A stretch of 44,252 nt of DNA from Nitrosomonas sp. (lineage in GTDB: Bacteria; Pseudomonadota; Gammaproteobacteria; Burkholderiales; Nitrosomonadaceae), in NCBI GenBank assembly GCA_008015595.1, contig SSFW01000152.1, forward strand, positions 1 to 44,252. Direction: 5' to 3'. Made by a program: the position numbers and the translations under genes. Below, one piece after another: positions 43,343 to 44,252 of this stretch; positions within the stretch are counted from its first letter, which is position 1; each line of letters opens with the position of its first letter. The notes beneath the pieces were generated by a model. That model was not told the DNA's origin, did no database searches, and was given only the letters and a program-made list of their open reading frames with translations.

Positions 43343-44252
43343 CTATAAGCTGTAGTACATCGAAAATTCTATGGGGTGGGGTGCTGTTCGATAGAGAATG
43401 ACTTCCTCCATTTTTAGAGCGATATACGCATCGATCATATCATTAGAAAACACGCCTCCCCGCGTAAGGAATTCACGATCTTTATCAAGATGCTCCAACG
43501 CTTCTTCCAAAGCATTGCAGGTCGCTGGAACTTTGGATGCTTCTTCTGGCGGTAGGTCATATAGATTCTTATCCATGGGATCGCCCGGGTGAATCTTATT
43601 TTGAATACCATCTAGCCCGGCCATCAGTAATGCTGAAAACGCGAGGTAAGGATTAGCGAGTGGATCAGGAAAACGAATTTCTATGCGGCGTTGTTTGGGG
43701 TTGCTGGCATGAGGAATTCTTATTGCTGCAGAGCGGTTGCTTGCGGAATAAGCGATATTAACAGGCGCTTCATAGCCAGAAACGAGTCGTTTATAGGAAT
43801 TTGTTCCCGGATTGGTAATCGCATTTAATGCCTTGGTATGCTTAATGATCCCGCCAATATAGAATAGGGCCGTTTCAGACATGCCCGCATAGCTATTTCC
43901 TGAAAATAAATTTTTACCATCCTTCCAGATAGATTGGTGCACGTGCATTCCCGAACCATTATCTCCTACAATCGGTTTAGGCATAAACGTGGCTGTTTTG
44001 CCGTAAGAATTAGCCACATTGTGCACCACATATTTGAGCATTTGGTTCCAATCAGCACGTTTCACGAGACTATTGAAACGTGTTCCAATCTCACATTGAC
44101 CAGCATTTGCAACTTCGTGATGATGCACCTCAACGTCGATTCCCATCTCTTCAAGGTATACGCACATTGCAGAACGGATATCATGCAGAGAATCGACAGG
44201 AGGAACCGGTAAATAACCGCCCTTGATAGCAGGGCGGTGTCCAGTATTACCA
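43343..44252 (-). CDS. glnA: Glutamine synthetase GlnA, C-terminal 300 residues (5' end outside window)
   Basis: GlnA makes glutamine from glutamate, ammonia and ATP. The window holds the C-terminal part, entering from the right edge. The first visible residues read [20 protein letters not shown], followed by catalytic-site regions [56 protein letters not shown] and [17 protein letters not shown]. The adenylylation site is visible as NLYDLPPEE with the modified tyrosine of type I-beta enzymes, so GlnE-type control is expected. The open frame beginning at 44167 is internal. Two DUF4124 genes follow in the same direction. Confidence 0.95.
   Translation of the reverse strand, partial: GNTGHRPAIKGGYLPVPPVDSLHDIRSAMCVYLEEMGIDVEVHHHEVANAGQCEIGTRFNSLVKRADWNQMLKYVVHNVANSYGKTATFMPKPIVGDNGSGMHVHQSIWKDGKNLFSGNSYAGMSETALFYIGGIIKHTKALNAITNPGTNSYKRLVSGYEAPVNIAYSASNRSAAIRIPHASNPKQRRIEIRFPDPLANPYLAFSALLMAGLDGIQNKIHPGDPMDKNLYDLPPEEASKVPATCNALEEALEHLDKDREFLTRGGVFSNDMIDAYIALKMEEVILYRTAPHPIEFSMYYSL

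Noticed and set aside
1-44252. CRISPR arrays, tRNA or rRNA genes, phage modules
   Set aside because: I saw no regularly spaced repeats, no tRNA-like cloverleaf segment, and no integrase, capsid or tail gene.

Overview
This 44.3 kb window is ordinary bacterial chromosome, AT-rich, densely packed and without plasmid or phage signatures. The gene set suggests a betaproteobacterium, and the low GC content and family choice look Nitrosomonas-like. The supporting features are a DapA-BamC gene order, a DUF4124 pair behind glnA, a YheS-type ABC-F, class III-like PPK2, a BtuB receptor under a cobalamin riboswitch, and Wzm/Wzt polysaccharide export. The genus is inference, because no nitrification gene lies in the window.

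Layout. 1-200: end of an IS1595-family (IS1016-like) insertion sequence. 329-1267: tRNA thiolase ttcA. 1269-4552 (minus): a thiol-redox cluster of cutA, dsbD, a TlpA-like thioredoxin and a DUF2784 membrane protein. 4671-6381 (plus): small envelope proteins and a periplasmic alpha-carbonic anhydrase. 6407-8947: a PAS-PAS-PAS-GGDEF-EAL c-di-GMP protein. 9251-11029: two small unknowns and PPK2. 11057-13220: btuB with its B12 riboswitch and a candidate intrinsic terminator. 13295-16079 (minus): a YugP-like zinc protease, and a GNAT/polysaccharide deacetylase pair. 16361-24271 (plus): DUF455 ferritin-like protein, clpB with a sigma-32-type promoter, dapA, bamC, a DnaA-box cluster and an ABC-F ATPase. 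24370-30202: periplasmic and envelope proteins, including a glutaredoxin/CcdA-like fusion. 30225-32040: the broken tail of an extradiol dioxygenase, an O-methyltransferase and an SRPBCC protein. 32564-33811: an atypical Nramp relative. 33836-41227 (minus): a polysaccharide locus (GT, wecB, IS3 remnant, methyltransferase-coiled coil-GT fusion, wzt, wzm). 41461-44252: xth, two DUF4124 proteins and the 3' part of glnA.

How the parts fit. The main accessory region is the polysaccharide locus. Wzt carries a long C-terminal extension of the kind that recognises a finished chain. The gene just downstream of it fuses a methyltransferase, a long coiled coil and a glycosyltransferase. Together these suggest ABC-transporter-dependent export with chain-end modification, possibly with a coiled-coil length ruler as in WbdD systems; this is inference. 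The GNAT/deacetylase pair at 14.1-16.1 kb may modify the same or another glycan. Decay marks are an IS3 transposase fragment inside the polysaccharide locus, a dioxygenase remnant at 30.2 kb, and a small palindrome at 28.3 kb whose arm matches the terminus of the IS at the left edge.
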